Below are positions 30,339 to 38,822 of a DNA stretch of 45,844 nt, one piece after another. Positions within the stretch are counted from its first letter, which is position 1. Each line of letters starts with the position of its first letter. The notes beneath the pieces were generated by a model that saw nothing but the letters and a program-made list of their open reading frames with translations, was not told the DNA's origin and did not search any database. A program made the translations under genes and the position numbers. This DNA comes from Comamonadaceae bacterium (GTDB taxonomy: Bacteria > Pseudomonadota > Gammaproteobacteria > Burkholderiales > Burkholderiaceae_C). The stretch covers positions 1-45,844 of the forward strand of contig CANBVJ010000021.1 in NCBI GenBank assembly GCA_947372865.1. Direction: 5' to 3'.

Positions 30339-30946
30339 GCACGCGCAGCCTGCGACTGGGCGTGAGCGGCGGCATTGGCAGCGGCAAAAGCACGATTTGC
30401 CAGATTTTGGGGCGCCAGGGCGCACGCGTGATCGACGCCGATGACATCTCGCGCTCCAGCACGACGGCGGGCGGCTTGGCCATTACAGCGGTACGCGCTG
30501 CCTTTGGCGCCGAATTCATCGACGCCACCGGTGCAATGGACCGCACGCAAATGCGCCAACTGGTGTTTGCTGACCCCCAGGCCCGCGGGCGGCTAGAGGC
30601 CATCGTCCACCCGCTGATTGCGCTCGAAGTAGAGCGCCAAGCCGCAGATGCTGTGGAGCAAGGTGTGCGCTGCATCGTTTTTGACCTACCGCTGCTGGTG
30701 GAATCTCGCCATTGGCGCAAAAGCCTCGACCGGGTGCTGATCGTGGATTGCCAGACGCAGACGCAAGTGGAGCGGGTGGCGCTGCGCAGCGGTCTGAGCG
30801 CGCCAGAAGTCCAGGCCATCATTGCGGCCCAAAGCTCGCGCACGCAGCGCTTGCAGGCCGCCGACTTCGTAATTTTCAATGAAGGCAAGCACTTGTTTGA
30901 AATCGAGCACGAATTGGAGCAATTGCGACCGCAGTTCGGGCTATGA
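30335..30946 (+). CDS. coaE: Dephospho-CoA kinase
   Basis: A 203-residue P-loop kinase that phosphorylates dephospho-CoA in the last step of coenzyme A synthesis. The P-loop GGIGSGKS is at residues 12-19; DADDISRSSTT, HPLIALEVERQ and FDLPLLVES are family motifs. It starts at the ATG overlapping the pilD stop. The coaE-zapD-yacG order next to pilus genes is conserved in many gamma- and betaproteobacteria. Confidence 0.93.
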   Translation: MSTRSLRLGVSGGIGSGKSTICQILGRQGARVIDADDISRSSTTAGGLAITAVRAAFGAEFIDATGAMDRTQMRQLVFADPQARGRLEAIVHPLIALEVERQAADAVEQGVRCIVFDLPLLVESRHWRKSLDRVLIVDCQTQTQVERVALRSGLSAPEVQAIIAAQSSRTQRLQAADFVIFNEGKHLFEIEHELEQLRPQFGL

Positions 30947-30968
30947 TCCTGGCACTGGAAAATTGCGC

Positions 30969-31724
30969 GTGATCCTCTACGAATACCCGTTTAACGAAAG
31001 AATTCGCACTTATCTGCGTCTTGAGCAGCTGTTTGAGCGGCTTTTCGCTCTGATTGACCGCTCCGCCGAGCTCGATCACCACTTCGCGCTGATTACTTTG
31101 TTTGAAATTTTGAGCGTCAGCGCCCGCGCAGAGCTCAAAGCCGATGTGCTTAAAGACCTCGAACGCCAGCGCCAGATCATGTGCAACTTTCGCGGCAACC
31201 CCGATATTGCGGCGAATGTGCTGGAAAACCTGGTCGAGCAACTCAGCGCCTGCATCACGGAATTGAACAACGCCCCCAACAAGCTTGGACGCTCGCTCGA
31301 AGAGAACGAGTGGCTTAAAAGCGTGCGCAGCCGAACCAGCATCCCCGGCGGCACCTGCAATTTTGACCTGCCGGCCTATTACGCATGGCAACACCATTCT
31401 TCTGAACAACGCCGCAGCGACCTGCGCGGCTGGGTGGAAACCCTGCTGCCCCTGTCCAACGCGATCAAGGCCCTGCTGGGCCTGCTGCGGGATTCCGGCT
31501 CACCCCAGAAAATTGTGGCCATGGGCGGCCAATTCCAGCAAAACCTGCCCCAAGGCCGGACCTTCCAGCTCTTGCGCCTGTCCTTGGACCCCGCCTTAGG
31601 GGCTATTCCAGAAATCAGCGCCAACCGCTTGGTCGCATCTATCCGTTTTGTGCAGCAATCGGTGCACGACCGCGTGCAGCCCAATACTACCGACATCGCG
31701 TTTGAGCTGACCTTGTGTTCCTGA
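30969..31724 (+). CDS. zapD: Cell division protein ZapD
   Basis: A 251-residue mainly helical protein that bundles FtsZ filaments and stabilises the Z-ring. It begins VILYEYPFNERIRTYLRLEQ, the conserved family start, and has GNPDIAANVLENLVEQ and the strand-rich C-terminal part with GGQFQQNLPQGRTFQLLRL. I start it at GTG (30969) because the family begins exactly there; no in-frame ATG is nearby. It follows coaE by 22 bases. Confidence 0.92.
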   Translation: MILYEYPFNERIRTYLRLEQLFERLFALIDRSAELDHHFALITLFEILSVSARAELKADVLKDLERQRQIMCNFRGNPDIAANVLENLVEQLSACITELNNAPNKLGRSLEENEWLKSVRSRTSIPGGTCNFDLPAYYAWQHHSSEQRRSDLRGWVETLLPLSNAIKALLGLLRDSGSPQKIVAMGGQFQQNLPQGRTFQLLRLSLDPALGAIPEISANRLVASIRFVQQSVHDRVQPNTTDIAFELTLCS

Positions 31725-31740
31725 GTCCCGGTGGACGGTG

Positions 31741-31941
31741 ATGGCGAAAAATTCTGAAAAAATAGTGCGATGCCCGGGCTGCCAAGGCCCGAGCGTCTAC
31801 GCGCTGTCCAATGTATACCGCCCGTTTTGCAGTGCACGCTGCAAAGGCGTGGACTTGGGCGCCTGGGCCAGCGAAGAGTTTCGGCTGCCCGCCGTGGACA
31901 AGCCAGACGACATGCAACTAGAGCATGGGCCCATCCACTAA
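31741..31941 (+). CDS. yacG: DNA gyrase inhibitor YacG
   Basis: A 66-residue zinc protein. Ligands C11, C14, C30 and C34 follow the family pattern C-x2-C-x15-C-x3-C, with RPFCSARCKGVDLGAWASE around the second pair. YacG binds the GyrB C-terminal region and inhibits gyrase. I use the ATG at 31741; a GTG directly before it is an alternative. It is the last plus-strand gene of the run and converges with the mutT-like gene 26 bases downstream. A small GCCC/GGGC dyad at 31957-31967 lacks a T-run. Confidence 0.93.
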   Translation: MAKNSEKIVRCPGCQGPSVYALSNVYRPFCSARCKGVDLGAWASEEFRLPAVDKPDDMQLEHGPIH

Positions 31942-31967
31942 GGCCTGATTCGAGACGCCCGTAGGGC

Positions 31968-32438
31968 TCAGTTGGATTCGATTGCCGGCAGGCCAGCTTC
32001 AGCCGCCAACCACTCCAGCACCGGCACCGTCCCGGGCAACACCGGGCTTGAGCGCACTGGCAACGTTTCCCATTGGGCCGATTGCTGTTCTCGCATCTGC
32101 AGCGCGCCGCTCCAGCGCGTCACCTTGAAAAAATGCAACCGCACCAGCGAATGTGGGTAATCCACCACCTCGACCTTCCAGGGGTTGGCGGCGCTGACTT
32201 CGATACCAAGCTCCTCGTGCAGTTCGCGGCGCAAGGCGTCCAAAGTCGATTCGCCCTGCTCCACCTTGCCGCCTGGGAACTCCCAGTAACCGGCGTAAGG
32301 CTTGCCCGCCGGGCGGGAAGTAAGCAGAAAGGCTCCGTCCTCACGGATCAGCACCCCCACGGCCACTTGCACCTCGGGTCGGTCTGCGCCGCCTTGGCGG
32401 GCAATTTCGGGGTCAGCTACCCGCAATGAAGGCTTCAT
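31968..32438 (-). CDS. mutT: NUDIX hydrolase, MutT / 8-oxo-dGTP diphosphatase type
   Basis: A 156-residue NUDIX protein. The box fits G-x5-E-x7-REL-x-EE-x-G (GGKVEQGES followed by RRELHEELGI). LLTSRPAGKPYAGYWEFPGG is close to MutT, which removes oxidised dGTP from the nucleotide pool. A mutT gene beside yacG, zapD and coaE matches the E. coli neighbourhood. Its ATG at 32438 overlaps the stop of the DUF815 gene by four bases; earlier in-frame codons lie inside that gene. Substrate is inferred from similarity and context. Confidence 0.85.
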   Translation of the reverse strand: MKPSLRVADPEIARQGGADRPEVQVAVGVLIREDGAFLLTSRPAGKPYAGYWEFPGGKVEQGESTLDALRRELHEELGIEVSAANPWKVEVVDYPHSLVRLHFFKVTRWSGALQMREQQSAQWETLPVRSSPVLPGTVPVLEWLAAEAGLPAIESN

Positions 32439-33328
32439 GAACCGGCGTTGACGTCGAGGGCGTGGCGTCCGGCAAAGTCTTTGGCAAACTGCCAGGCGAC
32501 GCGGCCGCTGCGTGAGCCGCGCTCCAGTGCCCAGATCAGCGCCTCGGGGCGCGCCTGCGCCGCCTGCGCTGAGGGTACGCCCAGCGCCTGCAGCCACTGG
32601 GCGACGATGTGCAGGTATTCGTCCTGGGTGAAGGGGTAGAAGCTGACCCACAGGCCAAAACGCTCGGACAAGGAGATTTTTTCTTCCACGCCCTCGCCCG
32701 GATGCACCTCGCCACTCTCGGTATGCGTGTAGGTCAGGTTCTCGGCCATGAATTCGGGCAAGAGATGGCGACGGTTGCTGGTGGCGTAAATCAGCACATT
32801 GGCTGAGGTGGCAGAAACCGACCCGTCCAACACAGATTTGAGCGCCTTGTAGCCGGGCTCGCCCTGGTCAAAGCTCAGGTCGTCGCAAAAAATCAGGAAT
32901 TTCTCAGGCCGCTGGGCAACGATATCGACGATGTCAGGCAAATCGACCAGGTCTTCTTTGTCCACCTCGATCAGGCGCAGGCCTTGGTCGCAATAAGTGT
33001 TCAGGCAGGCGCGTACCAAAGAAGACTTGCCCGTGCCCCGTGCGCCGGTCAGCAGCACGTTGTTGGCGGTGCGCCCGTCCACAAACTGCGCGGTGTTGCG
33101 CGCGATTTTTTCTTTTTGGACGTCGATTTCCTTCAGGTCGTCCAGCCGCATGGCGCCGACTTGGCGCACCGGCACCAAGTAGCCCTGGCCGGACACGCGC
33201 TTGCGATACAAAAATGCGATGGAGCTGTTCCAGTCCGGCTGGGCAATATCCTGGCGCAGGGCCGATTCGACCCGCTCCATGAACTGCACGGCGCGCACCA
33301 GAAAAGGGGCAAAACGGTCTTCAGCCAC
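32435..33328 (-). CDS. DUF815-family P-loop ATPase
   Basis: A 297-residue AAA-type ATPase of the DUF815 family, function not established. The P-loop GARGTGKS is at residues 95-102, a Walker B-like FLIFCDDLSFD follows, and IYATSNRRHLLPEFMAEN resembles sensor 1. LSERFGLWVSFYPFTQDEYL and RSGRVAWQFAKDF are typical of the family. The start is a GTG at 33328, 13 bases after argJ. Its 3' overlap with the mutT-like gene suggests one transcript (argJ, DUF815, mutT). Confidence 0.88.
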   Translation of the reverse strand: MAEDRFAPFLVRAVQFMERVESALRQDIAQPDWNSSIAFLYRKRVSGQGYLVPVRQVGAMRLDDLKEIDVQKEKIARNTAQFVDGRTANNVLLTGARGTGKSSLVRACLNTYCDQGLRLIEVDKEDLVDLPDIVDIVAQRPEKFLIFCDDLSFDQGEPGYKALKSVLDGSVSATSANVLIYATSNRRHLLPEFMAENLTYTHTESGEVHPGEGVEEKISLSERFGLWVSFYPFTQDEYLHIVAQWLQALGVPSAQAAQARPEALIWALERGSRSGRVAWQFAKDFAGRHALDVNAGS

Positions 33329-33341
33329 GCAATTTTCCTTT

Positions 33342-34571
33342 TTAGGACCGGTAATCGGCGTTGATGGTGACGTAGTCGTGGCTCAGGTCGCAGGTCCACA
33401 CGGTGTGGCTGGCGCTGCCGCGGCCCAGGTCTACCCGTACCCGGATTTCGCTCTGGCGCATGACGCGCTGGCCGTCGGCCTCTTGGTAGCTTGGATTGCG
33501 CCCGCCCTGGGTGGCCACGTGCACGTCGTCCAGAAACAGCTCAATGCCGCCCTGGTCTAGGTCGTCGATACCGGCGTAGCCCACGGCAGCCAGAATGCGC
33601 CCGAGGTTGGGGTCGCTCGCGAAAAATGCGGTTTTGACCAGCGGCGAGTGCGCAATGGCATAGGCCACCTTGCTGCATTCCTGCGGGGTAGCGCCGCCGT
33701 CGATTTGCACGGTGATGAACTTGGTGGCACCCTCACCGTCGCGCACGATGGCGTGGGCCAGCTTTTGCGCCACACCCAGCAAGGCGGCAAACAGGGCCTG
33801 GCCTTCGGGGCTGCTCAGGGAATCAATGCGCGCGTGGCCCGCCTGGTGGGTGGCGACCACGACCAACGAGTCGTTGGTGGAGGTGTCGCCGTCCACGGTG
33901 ACGCAGTTGAACGACTGCTGGGCCAAGGCCAAGGCGAGGGGCTGCATCAAATCGGGGTGCACGCAGGCGTCGGTGGCGATAAAGCCCAGCATGGTGGCCA
34001 TATTGGGGCGGATCATGCCCGCGCCCTTGCTGATGCCGGTGACGCTGACGGTCTTGCCGCCAATGTGCGTTTGCGCGCCAAAGGCTTTGGGCACGGTGTC
34101 GGTGGTCATGATGCCTTCTGCGGCCTGCAGCCAACGATCAGCGTGGGCCGCAGCGATGGCGTTGTCCAGCGCGGCAATGATGCGCTCGCTGGGCAGCGGC
34201 TCCATGATCACGCCGGTAGAAAACGGCAGCACCTGGCTGGCGTCAATCTGCAAACGCTGGGCCAGCGCGGCGCAAGTGGCGCGGGCGCGCGCCAAGCCGT
34301 CGGCGCCGGTGCCCGCGTTGGCGTTACCGGTGTTGATGACCATGGCCCGGATTTCAGCACCTTGGGCCAGGTTTTGCTGACAAATTTGCACGGGCGCCGC
34401 GCAAAAGCGGTTGGTCGTGAATACGCCGCCCACGCTGCTGCCCGGATCGAGCAGAAATACAGACACGTCTTTACGGCCCTGCTTGCGCACGCCGGCTTCG
34501 ACGACGCCGATGCGCACGCCGGCAATCGGGAACAAGGTGGAGGGGTCAGGGGCGGGCAGGTTGACGGGCAT
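33342..34571 (-). CDS. argJ: Bifunctional glutamate N-acetyltransferase / N-acetylglutamate synthase
   Basis: A 409-residue arginine-biosynthesis enzyme that transfers acetyl from N-acetylornithine to glutamate. The precursor cleaves itself before a Thr nucleophile: T193 in [41 protein letters not shown] and [11 protein letters not shown] are conserved. Whether it also uses acetyl-CoA (bifunctional form) cannot be read from the sequence. It lies nine bases after secA. Confidence 0.95.
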   Translation of the reverse strand: MPVNLPAPDPSTLFPIAGVRIGVVEAGVRKQGRKDVSVFLLDPGSSVGGVFTTNRFCAAPVQICQQNLAQGAEIRAMVINTGNANAGTGADGLARARATCAALAQRLQIDASQVLPFSTGVIMEPLPSERIIAALDNAIAAAHADRWLQAAEGIMTTDTVPKAFGAQTHIGGKTVSVTGISKGAGMIRPNMATMLGFIATDACVHPDLMQPLALALAQQSFNCVTVDGDTSTNDSLVVVATHQAGHARIDSLSSPEGQALFAALLGVAQKLAHAIVRDGEGATKFITVQIDGGATPQECSKVAYAIAHSPLVKTAFFASDPNLGRILAAVGYAGIDDLDQGGIELFLDDVHVATQGGRNPSYQEADGQRVMRQSEIRVRVDLGRGSASHTVWTCDLSHDYVTINADYRS

Positions 34572-34580
34572 GGTGCGACC

Positions 34581-37337
34581 TCAGACGAGTTTTCCGTGGC
34601 ATTGCTTGTATTTTTTGCCGCTGCCGCAAGGGCAAGGCTCGTTGCGTCCCACGCGGAGAAACGCTTGGGAATCGCCACCGAGCGCTGCCTGGGCGGCTTC
34701 GGTGGTTTGCGCTTCGCCGGTCTCGGTGGGCGCGGTGTAGGTGACGTTGCTGATGTTCTCGCCGCGCGCCTCTAGCGCCTCGGCGGCCTCGTCGAGCTGT
34801 TCGCTGGACTGGATGCGCACCGTCATCAGAGTTTTGGTCACTTCGTTTTTCACCGCGTCGAGCATTTGGCCGAACAGCTCAAAGGCTTCGCGCTTGTATT
34901 CCTGCTTGGGCTGCTTTTGCGCGTAGCCGCGCAAATGGATGCCTTGGCGCAAATAGTCGAGCGAACTCAGGTGGTCGCGCCACTGTGTGTCAATGGTTTG
35001 CAAGAGCACCATGCGCTCAAAGTGGGTAAAGCTCTCGGCGCCGACTTGCTCGATCTTTTGCGCGAAAGAGGCGTTGGCTGCCTCGGTCACAGTGCTCAGG
35101 ATGTCCTCGTCGGTAATCGACTGGGCGGCAGTAATGGTGCCGGCCAGGTCAAGCTCAATGCGCCATTCGTCGGCCAGCAGCTTTTGCAGACCGGCCACGT
35201 CCCACTGCTCTTCCACCGACTCGTGCGGCACATAGGCGCGCACCAGGTCTTGGAAGGTGCCTTCGCGCAGCGAGGCGATTTGGGCATTGAGGTCTTGCGC
35301 GTCCAAAATCGCGTTGCGCTGCTGGTAAATCACCTTGCGCTGGTCGTTGGACACGTCGTCGTACTCGAGCAGCTGCTTGCGCATGTCAAAGTTGCGCGCC
35401 TCGACCTTGCGCTGGGCGCTCTCGATGCTGCGGGTCACGATACCGGCCTCAATCGCCTCGCCCTCGGGCATTTTGAGGCGCTCCATGATGGCCTTAACCC
35501 GGTCGCCGGCAAAAATGCGCATCAAGGCATCGTCCAGGCTCAGGTAAAAGCGCGACGAACCTGGATCGCCCTGGCGGCCAGAGCGGCCACGCAACTGGTT
35601 GTCAATGCGGCGCGACTCGTGGCGCTCGGTGGCGATGATGCGCAGGCCACCCAGGGCAGTTATCGCGTCGTGGTCGGTCTTCCATTGGGCCTTGATGGCG
35701 GCCACTTTGGCGCTTTTGGCCTTGTCATCCAGGCTTTCATCGGCCTGCACTTCTTGCACCGCTTTTTCAATATTGCCGCCGAGCACGATGTCGGTGCCGC
35801 GACCGGCCATATTGGTGGCGATGGTGATCATCTTGGCGCGCCCAGCCTGGGCCACGATATCGGCCTCACGGGCGTGCTGCTTGGCGTTGAGCACCTGGTG
35901 CGGCAAGCCTGCCTTGACCAGCAGCTCGGCGATGATTTCGGAGTTTTCGATAGAGGTGGTGCCCACCAGCACGGGTTGGCCGCGCTCGTAGCATTCACGG
36001 ATGTCGTCGATGGCGGCCACGTATTTTTCTTGCGTGGTCTTGTACACGCGGTCGAGCTGGTCTTCGCGTCGGCTTTGGCGGTTGGGCGGAATGACCACAG
36101 TTTCCAGGCCATAAATTTCCTGGAACTCGTAGGCTTCAGTATCCGCCGTGCCAGTCATGCCCGAGAGCTTGCCGTAAAGGCGGAAGTAGTTTTGGAAGGT
36201 GATGGACGCCAGGGTCTGGTTTTCTGCCTGAATGGACACACCTTCCTTGGCCTCGACCGCCTGGTGCAGGCCGTCGCTCCAGCGCCGCCCGGTCATCAGG
36301 CGACCGGTGAATTCGTCCACGATGACGATTTCACCCTCTTGCACCACGTAATGCTGGTCGCGGTGGAACAGGTGGTTGGCACGCAGCGCCGCATACAGGT
36401 GGTGCATCAGCGTGATGTTGGCGGGGTCGTACAAGGAAGAACCCACCGGGATCAGTCCCAGGCCTGCGAGCAGCTTCTCCGCACTCTCGTGTCCGTCTTC
36501 GGTCAGCACGATTTGCTGGGCTTTTTCGTCCACGGTGAAGTCGCCGGGGGTGATGACGCCTTCGCCGGTGCGCAAATCGAGTTCACCTTCCTGGCGCTTG
36601 AGCGCGGGCACCACCGTGTTAATGGCGATGTACAGCTCGGTGTGGTCTTCGGCCTGGCCGCTGATGATGAGTGGCGTGCGCGCCTCGTCAATCAGGATGG
36701 AATCCACCTCGTCAACGATGGCAAAGTTCAGGCCGCGCTGGACCCGGTCTTTGGCCTCGTAGACCATGTTGTCGCGCAGGTAGTCAAAGCCGTATTCGTT
36801 GTTGGTGCCGTAGGTAATGTCGGCGCGGTAGGCGGCCTGTTTTTCCTCGCGCGGCACGTTGGGGGTGTTGATGCCCACCGTCAAACCCAGAAATTCGTAC
36901 AACTGGCCCATCCAGCGCGCGTCGCGGCTGGCCAGGTAGTCATTGACCGTGACCACGTGCACGCCTTTGCCCGTGAGCGCATTGAGGTAAACCGGCAGCG
37001 TGGCGGTGAGCGTTTTGCCCTCGCCGGTGCCCATTTCCGAGATTTTTCCGTGGTGCAAGGACATGCCGCCGAGCATCTGCACGTCAAAGTGACGCATTTT
37101 CATGACGCGCTTGGAGCCTTCGCGTACCACCGCAAAGGCCTCGGGCAGGATGGCGTCCAGGCTTTCGCCCGCCGCAACCCGCGCCTGAAACTCTGCCGTT
37201 TTGGCCTTGAGCGCCTCGTCTGTCAGCCCCTCATAAACCGGCTCCAGGGCGTTGATACGCGTCACGGTGGCGCGGTACTGCTTCAACAAACGGTCGTTGC
37301 GGCTTCCAAAGAGCTTGGTCAGGAAAGTAAGTGGCAT
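34581..37337 (-). CDS. secA: Preprotein translocase ATPase SecA
   Basis: A 918-residue motor for Sec-dependent export. Walker A GTGEGKT ends with K108 and T109, the same residue number as in E. coli Sec[20 protein letters not shown] is motif II, and [15 protein letters not shown] and [18 protein letters not shown] are in the second nucleotide domain. The C-terminus keeps the zinc tail [14 protein letters not shown] that binds SecB and lipids. The ATG at 37337 ([16 protein letters not shown]) fits the family; seven upstream codons in frame are not conserved. The leader between it and the M23 gene is 139 bases. No secM-like gene is seen. Confidence 0.97.
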   Translation of the reverse strand: MPLTFLTKLFGSRNDRLLKQYRATVTRINALEPVYEGLTDEALKAKTAEFQARVAAGESLDAILPEAFAVVREGSKRVMKMRHFDVQMLGGMSLHHGKISEMGTGEGKTLTATLPVYLNALTGKGVHVVTVNDYLASRDARWMGQLYEFLGLTVGINTPNVPREEKQAAYRADITYGTNNEYGFDYLRDNMVYEAKDRVQRGLNFAIVDEVDSILIDEARTPLIISGQAEDHTELYIAINTVVPALKRQEGELDLRTGEGVITPGDFTVDEKAQQIVLTEDGHESAEKLLAGLGLIPVGSSLYDPANITLMHHLYAALRANHLFHRDQHYVVQEGEIVIVDEFTGRLMTGRRWSDGLHQAVEAKEGVSIQAENQTLASITFQNYFRLYGKLSGMTGTADTEAYEFQEIYGLETVVIPPNRQSRREDQLDRVYKTTQEKYVAAIDDIRECYERGQPVLVGTTSIENSEIIAELLVKAGLPHQVLNAKQHAREADIVAQAGRAKMITIATNMAGRGTDIVLGGNIEKAVQEVQADESLDDKAKSAKVAAIKAQWKTDHDAITALGGLRIIATERHESRRIDNQLRGRSGRQGDPGSSRFYLSLDDALMRIFAGDRVKAIMERLKMPEGEAIEAGIVTRSIESAQRKVEARNFDMRKQLLEYDDVSNDQRKVIYQQRNAILDAQDLNAQIASLREGTFQDLVRAYVPHESVEEQWDVAGLQKLLADEWRIELDLAGTITAAQSITDEDILSTVTEAANASFAQKIEQVGAESFTHFERMVLLQTIDTQWRDHLSSLDYLRQGIHLRGYAQKQPKQEYKREAFELFGQMLDAVKNEVTKTLMTVRIQSSEQLDEAAEALEARGENISNVTYTAPTETGEAQTTEAAQAALGGDSQAFLRVGRNEPCPCGSGKKYKQCHGKLV

Positions 37338-37476
37338 GGGTACGAGACCGGCCTGCAACCCCCGTGGGTCACAGAACAGCGCAGTCCTTTTGGTGGTCGG
37401 TATTCAAAGTGACGGCAGCGACCGGGGCGATGCGCCCGCAGGCCAGGCCGCAGCCACTACCAATAAGGGGAGGATT

Positions 37477-38409
37477 TTAACGTTGCGCGGTGCGCGAAGC
37501 CGGGCCGACGCCCATGCGCAGGAATTTCTGCGGATCCTGCGCCACGCCGCGCACCAGCACCTCAAAATGCAGGTGCGGCCCGGTGGAGCGCCCGGTGTTA
37601 CCCACTTCGGCGATTTTTTGCCCGCGCTTGATCAGATCGCCCTTTTTCACAAAACTGCGGGAAATATGGGCGTAGCGGGTCAGCAAGTCGTTGCCGTGAT
37701 CAATTTCGATCAGGTTGCCGTATTGCGGGTGCGCCTCTTGCGAGACCACCACCCCACCCGCAGCAGAGTAAATCGCGGTTCCCACGCTAGCAGGAAAATC
37801 AAGGCCCTCGTGCAGCGCCGACAGGCCGGTAAACGGGTCAATGCGCCAGCCAAAAGCCGAACCGGTGCTGGCGTCCGGAATGGGCGAACGGGTGGGAATC
37901 ATCATTTTCTTGATTTTTTGTTCAAACAGACGCGACTCGATCACCGTCATGACGTCGTTGCGCTGGCTGGTGGTCTGTTCAATCTGCTGCAAGGTGGCCT
38001 GCAGCTCTTGCATGGTCATGTCACGTCCCAAGACCAGCGCACCGCCCTGCCCTGGCGACACCTTGACGGCGGCTGGGTCCAGGCCCGCCAGCCCAGATAC
38101 CCGCTCGGCCAGCGACTCCATTTGCAGCAGCTTGGCCTGCATTTCACCCATGCGCTTGGCCATGAGCTCGATGTTTTCACGCATATAGCGGTCGCGCTGG
38201 TCAAATTCGTCCTTCACCACCAAGCGCATTACCGAACTGATGACGGGCCAGCCATCGCGCGCACCTTTGAGCAAAATCCAGTGGTAAATACCGGCTGAAA
38301 TGAGCGTCACCGTCAGAAACAAGCCCGCCAGAGTGGCTGTGAGCGCCGGGCCTTTGATTTGCAGCACGTAGCTTTTCGACAGGCGTGGATCCGTGATAAT
38401 CAATTGCAT
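37477..38409 (-). CDS. M23-family peptidoglycan endopeptidase, membrane-anchored
   Basis: A 310-residue protein. One membrane segment at about residues 22-45 is followed by a probable coiled-coil/helical region (70-175), then the LytM-type domain. Zinc ligands are intact: H200 and D204 (HEGLDF) and H281 in HLHFE, with H279 as catalytic partner; GWRIDPFTG precedes them. It likely cuts peptide cross-links in periplasmic peptidoglycan. The position upstream of secA on the same strand is seen in related bacteria. Its start is only 15 bases from that of the divergent dciA-like gene. Confidence 0.9.
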   Translation of the reverse strand: MQLIITDPRLSKSYVLQIKGPALTATLAGLFLTVTLISAGIYHWILLKGARDGWPVISSVMRLVVKDEFDQRDRYMRENIELMAKRMGEMQAKLLQMESLAERVSGLAGLDPAAVKVSPGQGGALVLGRDMTMQELQATLQQIEQTTSQRNDVMTVIESRLFEQKIKKMMIPTRSPIPDASTGSAFGWRIDPFTGLSALHEGLDFPASVGTAIYSAAGGVVVSQEAHPQYGNLIEIDHGNDLLTRYAHISRSFVKKGDLIKRGQKIAEVGNTGRSTGPHLHFEVLVRGVAQDPQKFLRMGVGPASRTAQR

Positions 38410-38424
38410 GCGTGCAGTCCTAGA

Positions 38425-38739
38425 ATGAATTACTCAAGCCGCCCCTCCCGGTCCTGGACCGTGTTGCAAGCCACCCAACAATCCCCGACTTTAGCGCGAC
38501 TGGCCGAACTGGCAGCCGACTCCACCGCGCGCCTGCGCTGCGTCGCCCCACTTTTGCCCGCCGCCCTGCGCAAAAGCGTCAAGGCCGGGCCGGTGGATGG
38601 CGCAGTCTGGTGCCTGGTGGTGGACAACAACGCCGTGGCGTCCAAAGTCCGCCAATTGCTGCCCGCCTTGCTGGCGCAACTGCGCACCAAGGGCTGGGAT
38701 GTGACAGAGATTCGGCTCAAGGTCAGCCGCGAGGTCTGA
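38425..38739 (+). CDS. DUF721 / DciA-like protein
   Basis: A 104-residue protein starting MNYSSRPSRSWTVLQATQQS. The conserved part includes LARLAELAADSTARLRCVAPLLPAALR and LVVDNNAVASKVRQLLPALLAQLRTKGW, matching the DUF721 family. DciA of this family loads replicative helicase in bacteria lacking DnaC; this small version keeps the KH-like core only, so the role is inferred. An in-frame ATG 66 bases upstream lies inside the divergent M23 gene and is unlikely. Confidence 0.75.
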   Translation: MNYSSRPSRSWTVLQATQQSPTLARLAELAADSTARLRCVAPLLPAALRKSVKAGPVDGAVWCLVVDNNAVASKVRQLLPALLAQLRTKGWDVTEIRLKVSREV

Positions 38740-38822
38740 GTGGCGCCAGCGCCCGTTTGCCTCTGCCTGGCGGGTGCACAGGCCGTAGTTCCCTAGGGCG
38801 CCGAAATATTGGCAGTCTGCAG
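38740..38822. other. Convergent intergenic gap with an imperfect terminator-like dyad
   Basis: This gap separates the 3' ends of the dciA-like gene and the giant exoprotein gene. Arms CGCCAG (38744-38749) and CTGGCG (38767-38772) could pair across a 17-base loop. There is no T-run on either strand, so termination here is only possible, not shown. Confidence 0.35.

Noticed and set aside
31957..31967. GCCC/GGGC dyad as a terminator between yacG and the mutT-like gene
   Set aside because: Four base pairs, a three-base loop and no T-run on either strand; too weak to call.
34866..37412. An 848-codon open frame on the plus strand, antisense to nearly all of secA
   Set aside because: The protein has no recognisable family, is low in complexity (His/Gln/Val-rich) and sits opposite a full-length conserved secA. 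In GC-rich genes with strong third-position bias the antisense frame is often free of stops.
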